Below the pieces are notes generated by a model. It did no database searches. It saw nothing but the letters and a program-made list of their open reading frames with translations, and was not told where the DNA came from. Shown piece by piece: positions 62,591 through 64,000 of a stretch of DNA of 64,000 nt (the first letter of the stretch is position 1; each line of letters begins with the position of its first letter). The position numbers and the translations under genes are program-made. The DNA comes from Prevotella sp. (lineage in GTDB: Bacteria > Bacteroidota > Bacteroidia > Bacteroidales > Bacteroidaceae): positions 1 to 64,000 of the forward strand of contig JAGAAJ010000130.1 of assembly GCA_017615355.1 (NCBI GenBank), in the 5' to 3' direction.

Positions 62591-64000
62591 AGAGTCCTAT
62601 CAGATATATCCGCGATTCGCTCTCCACAAGACTTAGCCTGTGGATAGTGCTGTTTGCTGCCGTCGTGTTTGTGGCAGCCCTTGGTTTTATGTTCATAGAG
62701 TCGCGGAAGACCGTCCGCCAGGAGGCTGAGAGCCGTGCCTCGCAGGTGCTGGAGAGTACGGTGCTGCGGGTCAATGGACTGCTCGACCGCGTGGTGGTGG
62801 CTACTGATAACCTGGAATGGCTGGTGCTGCGACATTTGGACGAGCCCGACTCGATGTTCGTCTATGCCAAGTGCTTTCTGGAGAACAATCCCGATCTGAA
62901 TGGCTGTTCGATTGCCTTCGAGCCTGATTTCTTCAAGGATCGCGGACGCTATTTCTCGGCCTATTCCTACAACGACAACGGCACGGTGCTGGTGACACAG
63001 GAGGGCAATGAGCAGTACGAGTATTTCTATATGGACTGGTATCAGCTCTGCAAACTGCTGGATCGTCCCTGCTGGACGGAACCTTTCTTCGACTATAACA
63101 ACCTCAACGACGTCTACTCGAAGGAGATGATTGCCTCCTACTGCAAACCCATCAAGAATGCCCAGGGAAAGTATGTGGGCACCATCGCGGTAGACCTGTC
63201 GCTGGAGTGGCTCTCGAAAACGGTCTCTTCCGTGAAGCCATACCCCAACTCCTACAGCATCATGATAGGCGAGGGTGGTACCTATTTCGTCCATCCTGAC
63301 ACCACTAAGCTGTTCTACCAGAGCATCTTCACACCGATGATAGAGCAGACCTATGGCGCTGCCGCCGATGCCCAGCCCGATTCTACGCTGGCCGCCCTGG
63401 GACACGCTATGCAGCGTGGCGAGGAGGGCATGCAGGAGTTCAATATCGACGGCGAGAAGTGCTATGTGTTCTACAAACCGCTGGGCAACACAGGATGGAG
63501 CGTGGCTATCGTCTGTCCGGAAAGCGACATCTACGGCGGCTATAACCGTCTGCAGACGACGGTAGCGTGCATCGCCCTTGCCGGGCTGCTGATCATGCTG
63601 CTCGCATTTGGACGCATCGTAGCGAAGGAACTCAGGCCGCTGCGGAAGCTGGCCACCCAGACGGAGGCCATCTCGTCAGGCTATTTCGATATGGTGCTGC
63701 CCAACAACGGACGTACCGACGAGATAGGCCAGCTGACACAATCGTTCGACAACATGCAGCATTCGCTGGTGAGCTATATCGACGAACTGAAGAAGACCAC
63801 CACGCAGAAAGCCACCATCGAAAGCGAGCTGAAGGTGGCCAGCGACATACAGATGAGCATGGTACCCAGGATCTTCCCTGCTTTCCCCAACCGCGAGGAC
63901 ATCGACCTCTACGCCTCGATGACACCGGCCAAGGAGGTGGGTGGCGACCTCTACGACTTCTTCGTGCAGGACGAGCGCCTCTACCTCTGCGTGGGCGACG
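62587..64000 (+). CDS. Membrane sensor with dCache-like, HAMP and SpoIIE/PP2C-type domains (cut by window end)
   Basis: 471 residues are visible and the frame is still open at the edge. Transmembrane helix about 17-37, a periplasmic Cache-type sensor (about 40-315: CSIAFEPDFFKDRGRYFSAYSY, WTEPFFDYNN, KYVGTIAVDLSLEWLS), a second helix (about 320-342), a HAMP domain (about 342-395) and the start of a SpoIIE-type PP2C phosphatase (LKVASDIQMSMVPRIFPAF, ASMTPAKEVGGDLYDFF). Such proteins dephosphorylate anti-anti-sigma-like or other regulatory proteins in response to an outside signal. It is translationally close to the binding protein, which may deliver the ligand. Confidence 0.9.
   Translation, partial: MKSPIRYIRDSLSTRLSLWIVLFAAVVFVAALGFMFIESRKTVRQEAESRASQVLESTVLRVNGLLDRVVVATDNLEWLVLRHLDEPDSMFVYAKCFLENNPDLNGCSIAFEPDFFKDRGRYFSAYSYNDNGTVLVTQEGNEQYEYFYMDWYQLCKLLDRPCWTEPFFDYNNLNDVYSKEMIASYCKPIKNAQGKYVGTIAVDLSLEWLSKTVSSVKPYPNSYSIMIGEGGTYFVHPDTTKLFYQSIFTPMIEQTYGAAADAQPDSTLAALGHAMQRGEEGMQEFNIDGEKCYVFYKPLGNTGWSVAIVCPESDIYGGYNRLQTTVACIALAGLLIMLLAFGRIVAKELRPLRKLATQTEAISSGYFDMVLPNNGRTDEIGQLTQSFDNMQHSLVSYIDELKKTTTQKATIESELKVASDIQMSMVPRIFPAFPNREDIDLYASMTPAKEVGGDLYDFFVQDERLYLCVGD

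Noticed and set aside
61591..63405. 604-codon minus-strand frame opposite the binding protein and sensor
   Set aside because: His/Arg/Leu-rich shadow; the plus strand has a signal peptide, NMT1 and Cache/HAMP/SpoIIE motifs.

Overview
The window looks like a chromosomal segment of a Bacteroidales bacterium, most likely a Prevotella-type organism (Prevotellaceae). The grounds are Bacteroidota promoters (TTTG, 19-20 bp, TAnnTTTG) before many genes, an RprX/RprY two-component pair, a C10 (interpain/streptopain-like) protease, FimB/Mfa-like fimbrial lipoproteins, a T9SS type-B protein, and four large secreted proteins with a C-terminal tail of the form YDLxGRR...KGxYIxNGKKVxxK. Species is not claimed.

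Layout. 0-6 kb: a fimbrial-anchor-like lipoprotein, then a minus-strand operon of two paralogous AMP-forming acyl-CoA ligases and a 23S rRNA methyltransferase gene that is frame-broken by a repeat. 6-14.5 kb: rprX-rprY, uvrA with a T9SS type-B protein upstream, a LysM/periplasmic-binding-like protein and a PorT-like barrel. 14.5-30 kb: a minus-strand exopolysaccharide locus (Wza, Wzz, Wzy and Wzx homologues, acyltransferase, DUF4886 lipoprotein, WbsX-like protein, WecB, two glycosyltransferases, a polyprenyl-phosphate GlcNAc-1-P transferase and an initiating sugar transferase) lying downstream of yidC. 30-37 kb: housekeeping genes (DUF3078 protein, tRNA-Arg(ACG), rhaM, glycosyltransferase, rpsP, LolA-like protein, recQ, barrel protein). 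37-42 kb: two repeated modules, each a promoter, a secreted C-tail protein, a 52-53 aa mini-protein and a hairpin. 42-51.6 kb: an accessory stretch with a membrane Ser/Thr kinase, gene fragments, phased palindromes and iteron-like repeats, a C10 protease, a TIR-TM-WG-repeat protein and an AT-rich LicD gene. 51.8-61.4 kb: a five-gene fimbrial operon (DUF3575, DUF5119, two fimbrillin-like lipoproteins, a 1294-residue secreted protein). 61.6 kb to the end: an NMT1-type binding protein followed by a membrane sensor with a SpoIIE/PP2C-type domain, cut by the window edge.

The most unusual signal is a dispersed family of short arrays, usually four tandem heptanucleotides (28 bp), often facing an inverted second array. 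The heptamer differs from site to site. Arrays lie directly 5' of start codons, between divergent promoters, and inside rlmD, uvrA (twice), recQ and wecB. In uvrA, recQ and wecB the insertions keep the reading frame. In rlmD the array sits at a frame break that one extra heptamer, or two fewer, would repair. A separate hexanucleotide class encodes Asn-Glu/Asn-Gln linkers. The second candidate system is the pairing of secreted C-tail proteins with conserved mini-proteins.
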